Positions 10,042 through 18,025 of a stretch of 64,000 bases of DNA are shown here, in pieces. The DNA lies in contig NZ_BMRY01000002.1 in the NCBI RefSeq assembly GCF_014648875.1, forward strand, positions 124,001 through 188,000, written 5' to 3'. Numbering within the stretch: position 1 is the first letter of the stretch; each line of letters begins with the position of its first letter. The notes below the pieces were generated by a model. The model was given only the letters and a program-made list of their open reading frames with translations. It ran no database searches and was not told the DNA's origin. The DNA is from Streptomyces parvus (GTDB taxonomy: Bacteria; Actinomycetota; Actinomycetes; Streptomycetales; Streptomycetaceae). Position numbers and translations under genes: made by a program.

Positions 10042-11094
10042 TCACTTCGCGCCGAGGGCCTTCTGCAGCGCGGCGAGGTTGGACTTCATGACCTCGATGT
10101 AGTCAGCGCCCTGGGACTTCTCCGTGATTCCCTCCAGCGGGTCCAGGACGCCGGTCTTCAGCCCGGTGTCCTTCGCGAGGGTCTTCGCGGTCCTGTCGCT
10201 GGCGAGCGTCTCGAAGAAGACCGTGGTGGCCTTCTCCTTCTCCGCGATGGTGTGGATCTCCTGGATCCGGGCAGGGCTCGGCTCGGCCTCGGGGTCGATG
10301 CCCGCGATGCCCTGCTGGGTGAGTCCGTAGCGCTCGGCGAGGTAGCCGAAGGCGGAGTGGGTGGTGATGAAGGTCTTGGTGGCGGGGTTCTTCAGCCCGG
10401 TCTCGTACGCCGTGTTCAGCTCGCCCAGCTCGGCGACGAGGGCGTCGGTGTTCTTCCTGTAGCCGGCGGCGTGGTCGGGGTCGGCCTTCTCCAGCGACTT
10501 GCCGACACCCTTGGCGACCTCGGCGTACTTCACCGGGTCCAGCCAGATGTGCGGGTCGGCGCCGCCCTCCTCGCCGTGGTTGTGGCCGTCGCCCTCGGAG
10601 TGCTCCTCGTGGGCTTCCTCGCCCTCGTGGCCGTGGCCCTCTTCGCCTTCGTGGCCGTGCTCGTCCGCGTGCTCTTCGCCCTCGTGGCCGTGGTCGTGGC
10701 CGCTGACCTCGGACCCGTGGTTCTCCAGCGTGGTGAGGGTCGCGGCGTCGACGGTGTTCTTCACACCGGACTGCTTGATGGCGTCGTCCACGGCGGGCTG
10801 GATGCCCTTGAGGTACAGCACGTAGTCGGACTCGCTGATGGAGCCGATCTGGCGGGGGGTGAGCTCCAGGTCGTGCGGCTCGACGCCCGGCTTGGTGAGG
10901 CTGGTGACGGCGACGTGCTCGCCGCCGATCTTCTCGGCCAGGAACTGCATCGGGTAGAACGACGCGGTCACCTTCAGCTTGTCGCCGTTGCCCCCGTCCG
11001 CCGCGTCGGAGGTGGAGCAGGCCGAGAGAGCGGTCAGACCGAGGACGACTGCTCCGGCGACGGCGGTGGTGGGTATGAGGCGACGTACGTTCAT
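10042..11094 (-). CDS. znuA: Zinc ABC transporter substrate-binding lipoprotein ZnuA
   Basis: This 350-residue lipoprotein of the cluster A-I metal-binding family starts MNVRRLIPTTAVAGA with lipobox LSAC. A His/Glu-rich loop (about residues 120-170, many HGHEGEE units) is typical of zinc-binding ZnuA, and HSAFGYLAERYG is conserved. ATG at 11094 begins the signal peptide; in-frame ATG 11103 and TTG 11112 are alternatives. No ribosome-binding site precedes any of them, so the mRNA may be leaderless or nearly so. Two Zur boxes cover and flank this start. Confidence 0.93.
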   Translation of the reverse strand: MNVRRLIPTTAVAGAVVLGLTALSACSTSDAADGGNGDKLKVTASFYPMQFLAEKIGGEHVAVTSLTKPGVEPHDLELTPRQIGSISESDYVLYLKGIQPAVDDAIKQSGVKNTVDAATLTTLENHGSEVSGHDHGHEGEEHADEHGHEGEEGHGHEGEEAHEEHSEGDGHNHGEEGGADPHIWLDPVKYAEVAKGVGKSLEKADPDHAAGYRKNTDALVAELGELNTAYETGLKNPATKTFITTHSAFGYLAERYGLTQQGIAGIDPEAEPSPARIQEIHTIAEKEKATTVFFETLASDRTAKTLAKDTGLKTGVLDPLEGITEKSQGADYIEVMKSNLAALQKALGAK

Positions 11095-11108
11095 GACAGT
11101 CATTTTCA
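11094..11108 (-). promoter_or_regulatory. Zur box 1 at znuA start
   Basis: On the minus strand this reads TGAAAATGACTGTCA, which matches the Streptomyces Zur palindrome TGAAAATGATTTTCA at 13 of 15 positions (consensus from memory). It overlaps the znuA start codon. Confidence 0.75.
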
Positions 11109-11115
11109 ACAAATG

Positions 11116-11130
11116 TGGAAACGATTGTCA
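11116..11130 (+). promoter_or_regulatory. Zur box 2 upstream of znuA
   Basis: TGGAAACGATTGTCA matches the Zur palindrome at 12 of 15 positions. Its centre is 22 bp from that of box 1, two helical turns, so two Zur dimers could bind on the same DNA face. Confidence 0.72.
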
Positions 11131-11198
11131 ACAAGGCTGATGAGATGCCCGGAAGATCACGAGACGGCTCCGCGGGACCCCGTACGCCCCCTACCGAT

Positions 11199-11229
11199 TT
11201 GATACCGGGGGTGCGCACGCCGGTACCCT
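11199..11229 (+). promoter_or_regulatory. Possible glyS promoter
   Basis: TTGATA at 11199-11204 and TACCCT at 11224-11229 resemble a -35/-10 pair with a 19-bp spacer, about 40 bp before the glyS start. The spacing is at the long end for HrdB promoters. Confidence 0.4.
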
Positions 11230-11270
11230 GAGCCCTTCGCCGTTCGTCATCGTCGTATGAAGAGAGCACC

Positions 11271-12653
11271 GTGGCCGCCGACAAGATCGACACCATCGTC
11301 AGCCTGAGCAAGCGCCGTGGCTTCGTCTACCCCTGCAGTGAGATCTACGGTGGCCAGAAGGCCGCCTGGGACTACGGGCCGCTGGGCGTCGAGATGAAGG
11401 AGAACCTGAAGCGTCAGTGGTGGCGCTACATGGTCACCGCGCGCGAGGACGTGGTCGGTCTCGACTCGTCGGTCATCCTGGCCCCCGAGGTCTGGGTCGC
11501 CTCCGGTCACGTCGCCACCTTCTCGGACCCGCTGACCGAGTGCACCTCCTGTCACAAGCGCTACCGCGCCGACCACCTGGAGGAGGCGTACGAGGAGAAG
11601 CACGGCAAGCCGCCGGTCAACGGCCTCGCCGACCTCAACTGCCCCAACTGCGGCAACAAGGGCACCTTCACCGAGCCCAAGCAGTTCTCGGGTCTGCTCT
11701 CCACCCACCTCGGCCCGACCCAGGACTCCGGCTCGGTCGCCTACCTGCGCCCCGAGACCGCCCAGGGCATCTTCACCAACTTCGGCCAGGTGCTCCAGAC
11801 CTCGCGCAAGAAGCCGCCGTTCGGCATCGCCCAGATGGGCAAGTCCTTCCGGAACGAGATCACGCCGGGCAACTTCATCTTCCGGACCCGTGAGTTCGAG
11901 CAGATGGAGATGGAGTTCTTCGTCAAGCCGGGCGAGGACGAGGAGTGGCAGCAGTACTGGATGGACCAGCGCTGGAACTGGTACACGGACCTCGGCATGC
12001 GCGAGGAGAACATGCGCTGGTACGAGCACCCGAAGGAGAAGCTCTCCCACTACTCCAAGCGCACCGCCGACATCGAGTACCGCTTCCGCTTCGGCGGCAG
12101 CGAGTGGGGCGAGCTGGAGGGTGTGGCCAACCGCACCGACTACGACCTCAAGGCGCACTCCGAGGCTTCCGGTACCGACCTGCGCTACCACGACCAGGAG
12201 GCCCAGGAGCGCTGGACGCCGTACGTCATCGAGCCCGCGGCCGGTGTCGGCCGCGCGATGCTGGCGTTCCTCCTCGACGCCTACGTCGAGGACGAGGCCC
12301 CCAACGCCAAGGGCGTCATGGAGAAGCGCACCGTGATGCGCCTCGACCCCCGCCTGGCCCCGGTCAAGGTCGCCGTCCTGCCGCTGTCCCGCAACGCGCA
12401 GCTCTCGCCGAAGGCCAAGGGCCTGGCGGCCGACCTGCGCAAGAACTGGAACATCGAGTTCGACGACGCCGGCGCCATCGGCCGCCGCTACCGCCGCCAG
12501 GACGAGATCGGCACCCCGTTCTGCGTCACCGTCGACTTCGACACCCTCGACGACAACGCGGTGACCGTGCGCGAGCGCGACACGATGAAGCAGGAGCGCG
12601 TCTCGCTGGACCAGATCCAGGCGTACCTGGGCGCGCGTCTGCTCGGCTGCTGA
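11271..12653 (+). CDS. glyS: Glycyl-tRNA synthetase
   Basis: This is a 460-residue class II glycyl-tRNA synthetase of the dimeric, eukaryote-like type. [14 protein letters not shown] is the start of the catalytic core, [26 protein letters not shown] contains motif 2, and the motif 3 Arg is in [23 protein letters not shown] and CPNCGNKG give a zinc-like cysteine insertion. The anticodon-binding domain is at the C-terminus ([10 protein letters not shown] onward). GTG at 11271 is the start. It is divergent from znuA across a 176-bp gap. Confidence 0.96.
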   Translation: MAADKIDTIVSLSKRRGFVYPCSEIYGGQKAAWDYGPLGVEMKENLKRQWWRYMVTAREDVVGLDSSVILAPEVWVASGHVATFSDPLTECTSCHKRYRADHLEEAYEEKHGKPPVNGLADLNCPNCGNKGTFTEPKQFSGLLSTHLGPTQDSGSVAYLRPETAQGIFTNFGQVLQTSRKKPPFGIAQMGKSFRNEITPGNFIFRTREFEQMEMEFFVKPGEDEEWQQYWMDQRWNWYTDLGMREENMRWYEHPKEKLSHYSKRTADIEYRFRFGGSEWGELEGVANRTDYDLKAHSEASGTDLRYHDQEAQERWTPYVIEPAAGVGRAMLAFLLDAYVEDEAPNAKGVMEKRTVMRLDPRLAPVKVAVLPLSRNAQLSPKAKGLAADLRKNWNIEFDDAGAIGRRYRRQDEIGTPFCVTVDFDTLDDNAVTVRERDTMKQERVSLDQIQAYLGARLLGC

Positions 12654-12673
12654 CACCCGCGTCCGTGCGTGAG

Positions 12674-12703
12674 GCCCCCGGTTCCGGGTACGGAACCGGG
12701 GGC
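12674..12703 (+). terminator. glyS terminator
   Basis: A perfect 13-bp stem (12674-12686 with 12691-12703) and GGTA loop, followed by TTCGTCGT, lies 20 bases after the glyS stop. Confidence 0.8.
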
Positions 12704-12752
12704 TTCGTCGTACGGTCCACCGGAGCCCCGCCGCCGTTCCGGGAGGTACGCC

Positions 12753-12956
12753 ATGCCGTCGATCACCACGAGCAAGGTCAGCAGATGGGACCAGCACGGC
12801 CGTGAACACGTCGTGCGGGTAAGCAAGTCGGGCATGACACGCCGGCTGACCTGCTCCACCTGCGCCTGGCGGCGCTCGGCGCAGTTCCTGCCCTGGCTCA
12901 AGGCCGAGGAGCACCTGGCCCAGGCGCACCAGGCGACGGTCGACCCGACGGCCTGA
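12753..12956 (+). CDS. Small conserved protein with CxxC pair
   Basis: This 67-residue protein begins MPSITTSKVSRWDQHGREHVV. It has one CSTC motif near residue 35 and a tail with HLAQAH, so a small metal site (CxxC plus HxxxxH) is possible. GGGAGG is well placed before the ATG. It follows glyS after its terminator, so it has its own promoter. I do not recognise a named family. Confidence 0.6.
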   Translation: MPSITTSKVSRWDQHGREHVVRVSKSGMTRRLTCSTCAWRRSAQFLPWLKAEEHLAQAHQATVDPTA

Positions 12957-13036
12957 AGCCCCCCGGGCGGCCCGAGACTTCCGGGCGGCCGAAAAACCCG
13001 GTGCGGTGTTCGCGAGGAGCGCGGTACGGTTTCCGC

Positions 13037-13066
13037 ATGTCTTCGTTCTTCCAGATCTACGAGTGA
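13037..13066 (+). CDS. Possible leaderless micro-ORF (9 aa)
   Basis: ATG at 13037 opens a nine-codon frame (MSSFFQIYE) with a TGA stop. A TACGGT element ends 7 bases before the ATG, the spacing expected for a leaderless transcript. It precedes the DUF6243-like gene by about 100 bp. The peptide resembles no leader I know. It is listed as weak. Confidence 0.2.
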   Translation: MSSFFQIYE

Positions 13067-13168
13067 GAGCGCGGTGGGTGCGCACACCCCGCCGCAGCCC
13101 GGGGGTCGGTGCGACCGCCCCCGATCACCTTCACCTGACTCACTTCACCTTCCGTAGGGGAGAACACC

Positions 13169-13390
13169 ATGGCCAAGGGCCGTAACAACCTTCTCGGCGT
13201 CGGCGGACAGCGCAAGAAGCTGTCCCGCGCCGACCAGCAGGGCGCGGGCTCCGCGCGCGTCGCCGACCGCAAGGTCGCCGAGGACAAGAAGCAGGAGCTG
13301 GTCCGCAAGATGCGCGAGCGCGCCGAGGCCCAGGCGGCCGCGACCGCGGAGCCGAGCGCCGACCACGACGGGTCGCCCGCGCAGAGCTGA
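13169..13390 (+). CDS. DUF6243 family small basic protein
   Basis: This 73-residue, highly charged protein starts MAKGRNNLLGVGGQRKKLSR, the signature of the DUF6243 proteins found across Streptomyces. The central part is a Lys/Glu/Arg-rich helix (DRKVAEDKKQELVRKMRERAE) that could form a coiled coil, and the C-terminus is disordered. GGGGAG precedes the ATG. No function is known for the family. A strong hairpin follows. Confidence 0.75.
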   Translation: MAKGRNNLLGVGGQRKKLSRADQQGAGSARVADRKVAEDKKQELVRKMRERAEAQAAATAEPSADHDGSPAQS

Positions 13391-13409
13391 CGCCACGATC
13401 ACCTGGGAC

Positions 13410-13438
13410 GGGCCCCGGAGGCACTGCCTCCGGGGCCC
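13410..13438 (+). terminator. Terminator after DUF6243 gene
   Basis: A perfect 13-bp stem (13410-13422 with 13426-13438) with a 3-nt loop lies 19 bases after the stop. Confidence 0.8.
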
Positions 13439-13555
13439 TGACCGCGTGCGTGCCCACGTCAGCCACGGGGAAGGTTCCGTACACGATTCCTTCAGCGCCG
13501 GGTGACGCGGTGCGCGTGCGTGACGTGCGGGGACAACCGAAGCGGGGGCGGGGCG

Positions 13556-14032
13556 TTGGAGACGAGCAGACAGGAAGTCCTGGCCGTGGTCGAGTCGTTG
13601 GCGCGCCCGGCGTCCGCGGAGGAGATCGCCGACGCCGTCGAGGCGGTACGCGTACGTGCGCGGCCACGGTTGACCGAGTTCGACGACCCCGGGGAGTGGG
13701 TCACGGAGGAGGAAGTGCTCGGCTTGCTCCGGGAGTTGCAGGAATCAGGTCAGGTCAAGGGGTACGCACGTGACGTGTGGGCGGGCCTGGGAGTCGATCC
13801 GCGCGGAACCCTGCGCCCCACCGGACTGCTGTGGTGGCCGCTGGCCAAGTGGCGGGAGGCGGCGGCGCGCCGTGCCCGGCGGGATCTGATCGAGCGGCGG
13901 CGCGCGGAGGCCCGGCAGGAGGAAGAGGAACGCGCGAAGCGGGAAAGCCCACTGCGTGAGGCGGTGGAGAGAGTTCTGGAGCAACGGCGTCGGGACGCTC
14001 AACGCCCTTACGAGGGCCTCGATCCCTTATGA
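13556..14032 (+). CDS. Hypothetical protein with winged-helix-like N-terminus
   Basis: This 158-residue protein has an N-terminal segment (RQEVLAVVESLARPASAEEIADAVEAV) and a later TEEEVLGLLRELQESGQVKGYA that look like two helix-turn-helix or wing elements. A hydrophobic LWWPLAKWREAAARRARR stretch and a long Arg/Glu-rich coiled coil follow. The start is uncertain: TTG at 13556 opens the folded part and has a GGGGGCGGGG run before it, while GTG at 13502 or 13520 would add an unlikely Cys-rich head. It is not a recognised family. Confidence 0.55.
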   Translation: METSRQEVLAVVESLARPASAEEIADAVEAVRVRARPRLTEFDDPGEWVTEEEVLGLLRELQESGQVKGYARDVWAGLGVDPRGTLRPTGLLWWPLAKWREAAARRARRDLIERRRAEARQEEEERAKRESPLREAVERVLEQRRRDAQRPYEGLDPL

Positions 14033-14309
14033 CCGCGGCGTGAGTCGCTGCTGCCGCGAAGCCCTCGACGGATGCCTGCGAACGCCGTCCTGGCGCGATC
14101 CAGCATGAAGAATCCGACAGACGGGCCGGCGACAGCCGGTCGTCTCGCACCGCGATGGCGTACGCCGAAACGCGCTTCTCACCTGGGCTTTCACCGGAAT
14201 CATTCCTCCCCGCGCCGGACGATGCGGGACGGAACCATAGCTCCGTCACCATCGACCTTCACGGCATACGGCTGTGCGGTCAGGCCGGGAGTCAGGGGAG
14301 ACTGGCGCG

Positions 14310-15074
14310 ATGAACCAGCTACGGGAGACCGTGGGATGCGCCGCCGATGTGCTGGGCGGGTGTCTCATCGGCGCCTACCTGCACGGATCTTCCGTACTCG
14401 GGGGTCTCAGACCGGCCAGCGACGTGGACATCCTGCTCGTCTCCCGGAAGCCGATGGACGAGCGGGCACGACGGGCGCTTCTCGATGGTCTGCTCAGGAT
14501 TTCCGGCTCCGGGGGCAGGGGCCGCCCGGTCGAGCTCACCGTGGTCGTCCAGTCCGAGGTGCGGCCCTGGCGTTACCCTCCGACCTGCGACTTCCTGTAC
14601 GGCGAGTGGCTGCGCGCCGCGTACGAGGCCGGGACGATCCCCCGGGCCCAGCCGATGCCCGATCTGGCCCTGTTGATCTCGATGACGCTGACGGGCGACC
14701 GCCCCCTCACCGGCCCGCGGCCGGCACAGGTCCTCGACCCTGTCCCGTACTCCGACCTGGTCCGGGCGAGCGTGGCGGGCATTCCCGAGCTGCTCGACGA
14801 CCTGGAGGACGACACCCGCAACGTCCTGCTGACCTTCGCGCGTATCTGGACCACGCTCTCCACCGGCCGCATCATGCCGAAGGACACTGCCGCCGCCTGG
14901 GCCCTCGCCCAGCTCCCTCCCGAACACCGCGCCGTGCTGGAACACGCCAGGCATCTCTACCTCAACTGCCGCTACGGCGAGGAGGGATGGAGCGAGCGGC
15001 TGTGGACGCGGGTTCGTCCACATGTGGGTCATGTGCTCGCCGAGATCGAACGGCTGAGCAGCGGAGCCGACTGA
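14310..15074 (+). CDS. Aminoglycoside nucleotidyltransferase, ANT(3'')/AadA-like
   Basis: This 254-residue protein aligns by eye along its length with AadA adenylyltransferases. HGSSVLGGLRPASDVDILL is the nucleotidyltransferase motif (GS plus DxD). VELTVVVQSEVRPWRYP matches the AadA segment around its catalytic third acid (VEVTIVV...PWRYP). DDTRNVLLTFARIW and TGRIMPKDTAAAWA match the C-terminal helical domain. Such enzymes adenylylate streptomycin and/or spectinomycin. The ATG has GGGGAG upstream. It is a single gene without mobile-element signs, probably an intrinsic resistance gene. Substrates are inferred. Confidence 0.82.
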   Translation: MNQLRETVGCAADVLGGCLIGAYLHGSSVLGGLRPASDVDILLVSRKPMDERARRALLDGLLRISGSGGRGRPVELTVVVQSEVRPWRYPPTCDFLYGEWLRAAYEAGTIPRAQPMPDLALLISMTLTGDRPLTGPRPAQVLDPVPYSDLVRASVAGIPELLDDLEDDTRNVLLTFARIWTTLSTGRIMPKDTAAAWALAQLPPEHRAVLEHARHLYLNCRYGEEGWSERLWTRVRPHVGHVLAEIERLSSGAD

Positions 15075-15100
15075 GTCGGCGTCGTGATGCGGTACGCGGC

Positions 15101-15472
15101 CTATGGGAACAGGTGGGGATGCTGTCGGGCCAGGTGCTGGGTGATGGCCTGGTCGGTGGGGTCGGTGACTTCCCAGCTGTGTCCGGAGGGGTGTCCGGTG
15201 AAGAGTCCGCAGGCGTCGTCGGCGTTGCGGGGGTCACGGTCGGGGCACCAGGGAAGCGGGAGGAGCCGGGCGCGCTCCCGGTCCCACCGGATCCAGACGG
15301 CGCTTCCGGGCCGTTCGCCCTCGTCCCACAGCATCGCGCAGTGTTCGCCGTCGTGGTCCTCGCCGAGTTCGCACAGGACGTGCCCGGCCTCCGGGCGGTG
15401 GTCATCGGGGACGGACAGGGCGAGTACGTGCTCCGGCGGGGGCAGCAGTGCGACGGCGGTGCACTGGTTCAT
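15101..15472 (-). CDS. Unknown protein, paralogue of the next gene upstream
   Basis: This 123-residue protein begins MNQCTAVALLPPPEHVLALSV and includes VLCELGEDHDGEHCAMLWD, LPLPWCPDRD, ACGLFTGH and HSWEVTDPTDQAITQHL. The neighbouring gene at 15483-15893 has the same order of motifs (QCTAV, LPP, VLCELGE, WCP, LF.H, HSWDVTDP), so the two are tandem paralogues. The shared Cys and His residues might bind metal. It is the last gene of a five-gene minus-strand operon. No named family is recognised. Confidence 0.65.
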   Translation of the reverse strand: MNQCTAVALLPPPEHVLALSVPDDHRPEAGHVLCELGEDHDGEHCAMLWDEGERPGSAVWIRWDRERARLLPLPWCPDRDPRNADDACGLFTGHPSGHSWEVTDPTDQAITQHLARQHPHLFP

Positions 15473-15482
15473 GGTTACGGGG

Positions 15483-15893
15483 TCACCCTTCGGGAGAGTC
15501 GCCGGAGACGAGCTGTTCGGCGATCAGGTCGCCGAGCGGGTCGGTCACGTCCCAGGAGTGGGCTGCGGTGTGGTGGTCGAAGAGCGCGCACCGCCGTACG
15601 AGGCCGGAGTCGAGCCGGCGCAGGACGGCGGGGCACCAGGGTGCGGTCTCGGCCCGGTGGGTGAGCTGGGGGCCGTTGCCGGTCCAGAAGAACCAGAGGG
15701 CTGGTGAGTCGGGGGTTCGGCCGGGCCGGAGGTAGGCGGCGTGTTCGGTGTGCGGGCCGGTGGGCGTGCTGTCGTGCTCGCCGAGTTCGCACAGGACGTA
15801 CGGCTCGGGGTCTGCGGAGCTGTCCGCTCCGGGGGCGGTGAGCCGCAGCACGGCATCGGGAGGGAGAAGGGTGACGGCGGTGCACTGGAGCAC
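15483..15893 (-). CDS. Unknown protein, tandem paralogue
   Basis: This 136-residue protein begins with GTG, reading MLQCTAVTLLPPDAVLRL, with GGAG upstream. Conserved blocks shared with the downstream gene are VLCELGEHDS, AALWFFWTGN-like tryptophan positions, APWCPAVL, CALFDHH and HSWDVTDPLGDLIAEQL. It sits 10 bases ahead of its paralogue and 29 bases after the preceding gene, so all belong to one transcript. The function is unknown. Confidence 0.62.
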   Translation of the reverse strand: MLQCTAVTLLPPDAVLRLTAPGADSSADPEPYVLCELGEHDSTPTGPHTEHAAYLRPGRTPDSPALWFFWTGNGPQLTHRAETAPWCPAVLRRLDSGLVRRCALFDHHTAAHSWDVTDPLGDLIAEQLVSGDSPEG

Positions 15894-15922
15894 GACGTCC
15901 AACTCCGTTTCGTGTCGGGGGG

Positions 15923-16306
15923 CTATCGGTCGGCGGGGCGGCCGTGCCACCCGGCGAGTGTCAGGCTCAGCCCGACGACGGGATCGGAGACGGTGAACAA
16001 CGCGGGGAATCCGGCCTCCAGGGCCCGTATCGCGTGATCCTGGTGCGCGCCGTGGGTGGCCCAGCGGCGCAACTCCTCGGGCGCGTCCGAGCCGTGGAAA
16101 TGGACCGGCCGTACGTCCTCGCCGGCCGACAGCCGTACGGGCTCGGGGGTGAGGGGCAGCCCATGGCTGTTGGCCAGGCGGAGCGCCTGCCGCCGGAGCC
16201 AGAGGAGGGCGAGCCGCCGGTTGTGTACGACGACCCCGCCGAGGGTGGCGCATCGTTGCCCGTCGCAGACGGTGACCTCGGCGGCGTACCCGGTGACGCG
16301 CCTCAT
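15923..16306 (-). CDS. Unknown protein of the coupled operon
   Basis: This 127-residue protein starts MRRVTGYAAEVTVCDGQRCATLGG. It has a basic helix (HNRRLALLWLRRQALRLANSHGLP) and a C-terminal half with VRPVHFHGSDAPEELRRWATHGAHQDHAIRALE, rich in His. Its start overlaps the stop of the preceding gene (ATGA), so it is translationally coupled. No family is recognised. Confidence 0.6.
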   Translation of the reverse strand: MRRVTGYAAEVTVCDGQRCATLGGVVVHNRRLALLWLRRQALRLANSHGLPLTPEPVRLSAGEDVRPVHFHGSDAPEELRRWATHGAHQDHAIRALEAGFPALFTVSDPVVGLSLTLAGWHGRPADR

Positions 16307-16509
16307 GCGGACGGCCCGGGTCCGTCGTGCGGGACGAGCGCCCGCAGCCGGTCGGCCGCCGCCCGGACCTCGGCCACGACGGCGGAGCGGTTCGCGAAGC
16401 GATCCAAGATGGCCGCGTCCAACTCGGCGCAGAACAGAGCCCGGTAGGCGGGATCGGACTCGATGCGCACGAGTTCGGTGAGAGGGTGTGAGGGCTGCCG
16501 CGGATTCAC
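16303..16509 (-). CDS. Unknown 68-aa protein of the coupled operon
   Basis: GTG at 16509 overlaps the stop of the preceding gene as GTGA. The protein reads MNPRQPSHPLTELVRIESDP and ends with a charged helix (LDAAILDRFANRSAVVAEVRAAADRLRALV). The open frame reaches 16608, but that part overlaps the previous gene and is low-complexity, so the coupled GTG is preferred. The downstream gene starts within its stop. The function is unknown. Confidence 0.58.
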   Translation of the reverse strand: MNPRQPSHPLTELVRIESDPAYRALFCAELDAAILDRFANRSAVVAEVRAAADRLRALVPHDGPGPSA

Positions 16510-16766
16510 AGGACCTCGCCCCGGCTGCGGGCGTTGAGCCGAGCCGTACGGGCGCGGAGCTGCTCTATGAGGAGCGCGGGGCGGACGTGGCGGGGCTCGG
16601 CCTCCCACTCCGCGCCGCCCCCCACGGGCCTCAGCGACCAGTAGGGGCCGGCGACGCCCCGGAACTCGCCCACGCGGTCGGCGCGGCTGGTGTCGACCAG
16701 GAGGGTTCCGAGGGCGGGGAGGCCGGAGGGCTCCTGCTTATTCGGGCGTAAGTTCTCGCCGTACAT
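16506..16766 (-). CDS. Small protein of WhiJ/DUF397-associated type
   Basis: This 86-residue protein contains LGTLLVDTSRADRVGEFRGVAG, LRPVGGGAEWEAEP and HVRPA. That pattern (V.DT...R.G...G....LRP.GGG.EW...P..LRPA) recurs in small Streptomyces proteins encoded near XRE-DUF397 pairs. It is the first gene of the minus-strand operon and is divergent from the XRE gene across 93 bp, so both likely share one control region. The function is unknown; a small beta-barrel fold is a guess. Confidence 0.62.
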   Translation of the reverse strand: MYGENLRPNKQEPSGLPALGTLLVDTSRADRVGEFRGVAGPYWSLRPVGGGAEWEAEPRHVRPALLIEQLRARTARLNARSRGEVL

Positions 16767-16859
16767 CGATCGCTCCTCTCCGTAGCCGTTTGGCTACCGG
16801 GGCGATTCAGCGTGACCTAGGGTCGAAGCGTCTTCAACGTGGGGATATGGGAGGGCACG

Positions 16860-17699
16860 TTGGTAAACATCAAGCAGCTGAACCCTGAGGCGAGCCCGCA
16901 AGCTGCCTTCGGAGCGCGTCTGCGCAGCATGCGCGAGGAGCGTGGCTGGATCCAGGATCAGGTGGCTGACATGGTCGGCTGCTCGGGCAGGCACATCTCG
17001 GCGATCGAAACTGGCCGCAAACCGGCGACTCTGCCTTTCGCGAGGAAAGCGGACCGGTTATTCGATCTCATCGGTACGAGCGAGTCGTTCGAGCGCCAGT
17101 GGCAGGAGATGAAGCACGGGAACCTGCTGGAGGGCTTCCCGGAGTACGTGGGGTACGAGGGCCGGGCGGTGGAGATCAGGCTGTTTGACGTCGGTCTCAT
17201 TCCGGGGTTGTTGCAGACGCCGGACTACGCGAGGGCTGTGGCCTACGGGCACGTGCAGCGCGGATCCATCACCCCAGAACAGGCTGACGAGCGCGTTGCG
17301 TTCCTGGCGGAGCGGCAGGCGGCGCTCGTGCGGCCTCGGCCGCCCATGGTGTTCGTGGTCATGGACGAGAGCTGCCTTCATCAGCAGGTCGGCGGTCCGG
17401 AGGTCATGGACGCTCAGCTCCAGCGATTGGAGGAGGTGGCGGGGTTGCCCAACTGGATCATCCAGGTTGCACCGTTCAGCCTGGGGGCACGCAGGGCGTT
17501 CTATCTGCCGGTGAACCTACTCACCCTCGCTGACCGGTCAATCCTGGCGTACGCGGAGTCCCAGGCGCAGGGGCGGGTCGAGCGCGAAACCTCGTTCGTG
17601 GTGCCCATGCTCACGGCCTACCATCAATTTCAGAGCGAGGCGCTGTCGAAGGCGGCGTCTGTGGCCAAGATCAGCCAGTTGCGAAAGGGCACCCCGTGA
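16860..17699 (+). CDS. XRE-family regulator with DUF5753 domain (WhiJ-like)
   Basis: The 279-residue protein has an N-terminal helix-turn-helix (FGARLRSMREERGWIQDQVADMVGCSGRHISAIETGRKPAT, residues about 15-55). A long DUF5753 effector domain follows, with IPGLLQTPDYARAV, ERVAFLAERQAALVRPRPP and the C-terminal ...VVPMLTAYHQFQSEALS. TTG at 16860 has GGGAGG upstream; GTG at 16839 is an alternative. Its last base overlaps the DUF397 gene start (TGATG). WhiJ-type regulators act with a DUF397 partner in Streptomyces development and have been compared to toxin-antitoxin pairs. Confidence 0.88.
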   Translation: MVNIKQLNPEASPQAAFGARLRSMREERGWIQDQVADMVGCSGRHISAIETGRKPATLPFARKADRLFDLIGTSESFERQWQEMKHGNLLEGFPEYVGYEGRAVEIRLFDVGLIPGLLQTPDYARAVAYGHVQRGSITPEQADERVAFLAERQAALVRPRPPMVFVVMDESCLHQQVGGPEVMDAQLQRLEEVAGLPNWIIQVAPFSLGARRAFYLPVNLLTLADRSILAYAESQAQGRVERETSFVVPMLTAYHQFQSEALSKAASVAKISQLRKGTP

Positions 17700-17905
17700 T
17701 GACCGAGTCCCCCCGTTGGTTCAAGTCCTCGTACAGCGACAACGGCGGCAACTGCATCGAGGTCGCCGCCAACCTCGCCGCCGCGCGCGGCATCGTCCCG
17801 GTCCGTGACTCCAAAGTCGTGGAGGGACCCGTGGTCGAGGTCCCCGCCACCGCGTTCTCGGCGTTCGTCGCCGGCGTCCGGAGCGGGACGTTCGGCACCG
17901 TCTGA
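17699..17905 (+). CDS. DUF397 protein, partner of the XRE regulator
   Basis: The 68-residue protein has the hallmark WFKSSYSDNGGNCIEVA, then IVPVRDSK and a C-terminal FSAFVAGVRSGTF. ATG at 17699 overlaps the XRE stop; GTG one codon earlier is possible. DUF397 proteins pair with DUF5753 regulators, probably by direct contact. A strong hairpin follows immediately, so the pair forms its own transcript. Confidence 0.9.
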   Translation: MTESPRWFKSSYSDNGGNCIEVAANLAAARGIVPVRDSKVVEGPVVEVPATAFSAFVAGVRSGTFGTV

Positions 17906-17911
17906 CGAACA

Positions 17912-17962
17912 GAGCAGCGGGACGCCCCGCCGTGTCGCCCACGACGGGGCATCCCGCTGCTC
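17912..17962 (+). terminator. Terminator of XRE-DUF397 pair
   Basis: An 11-bp outer stem (17912-17922 with 17952-17962) stacks on an inner stem of about 11 bp with one mismatch. It begins 7 bases after the DUF397 stop. Confidence 0.8.
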
Positions 17963-18025
17963 GGACGAGGTCGTGCTGTCGGCCGACTCGGGAACTGCGA
18001 GAGGGAGTGTGGCGTCCGAGGTGTC

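Noticed and set aside
13037..13066. Nine-codon frame as a leader peptide
   Set aside because: There is no run of one amino acid, no downstream biosynthetic gene and no attenuator. It is kept only as a weak feature.
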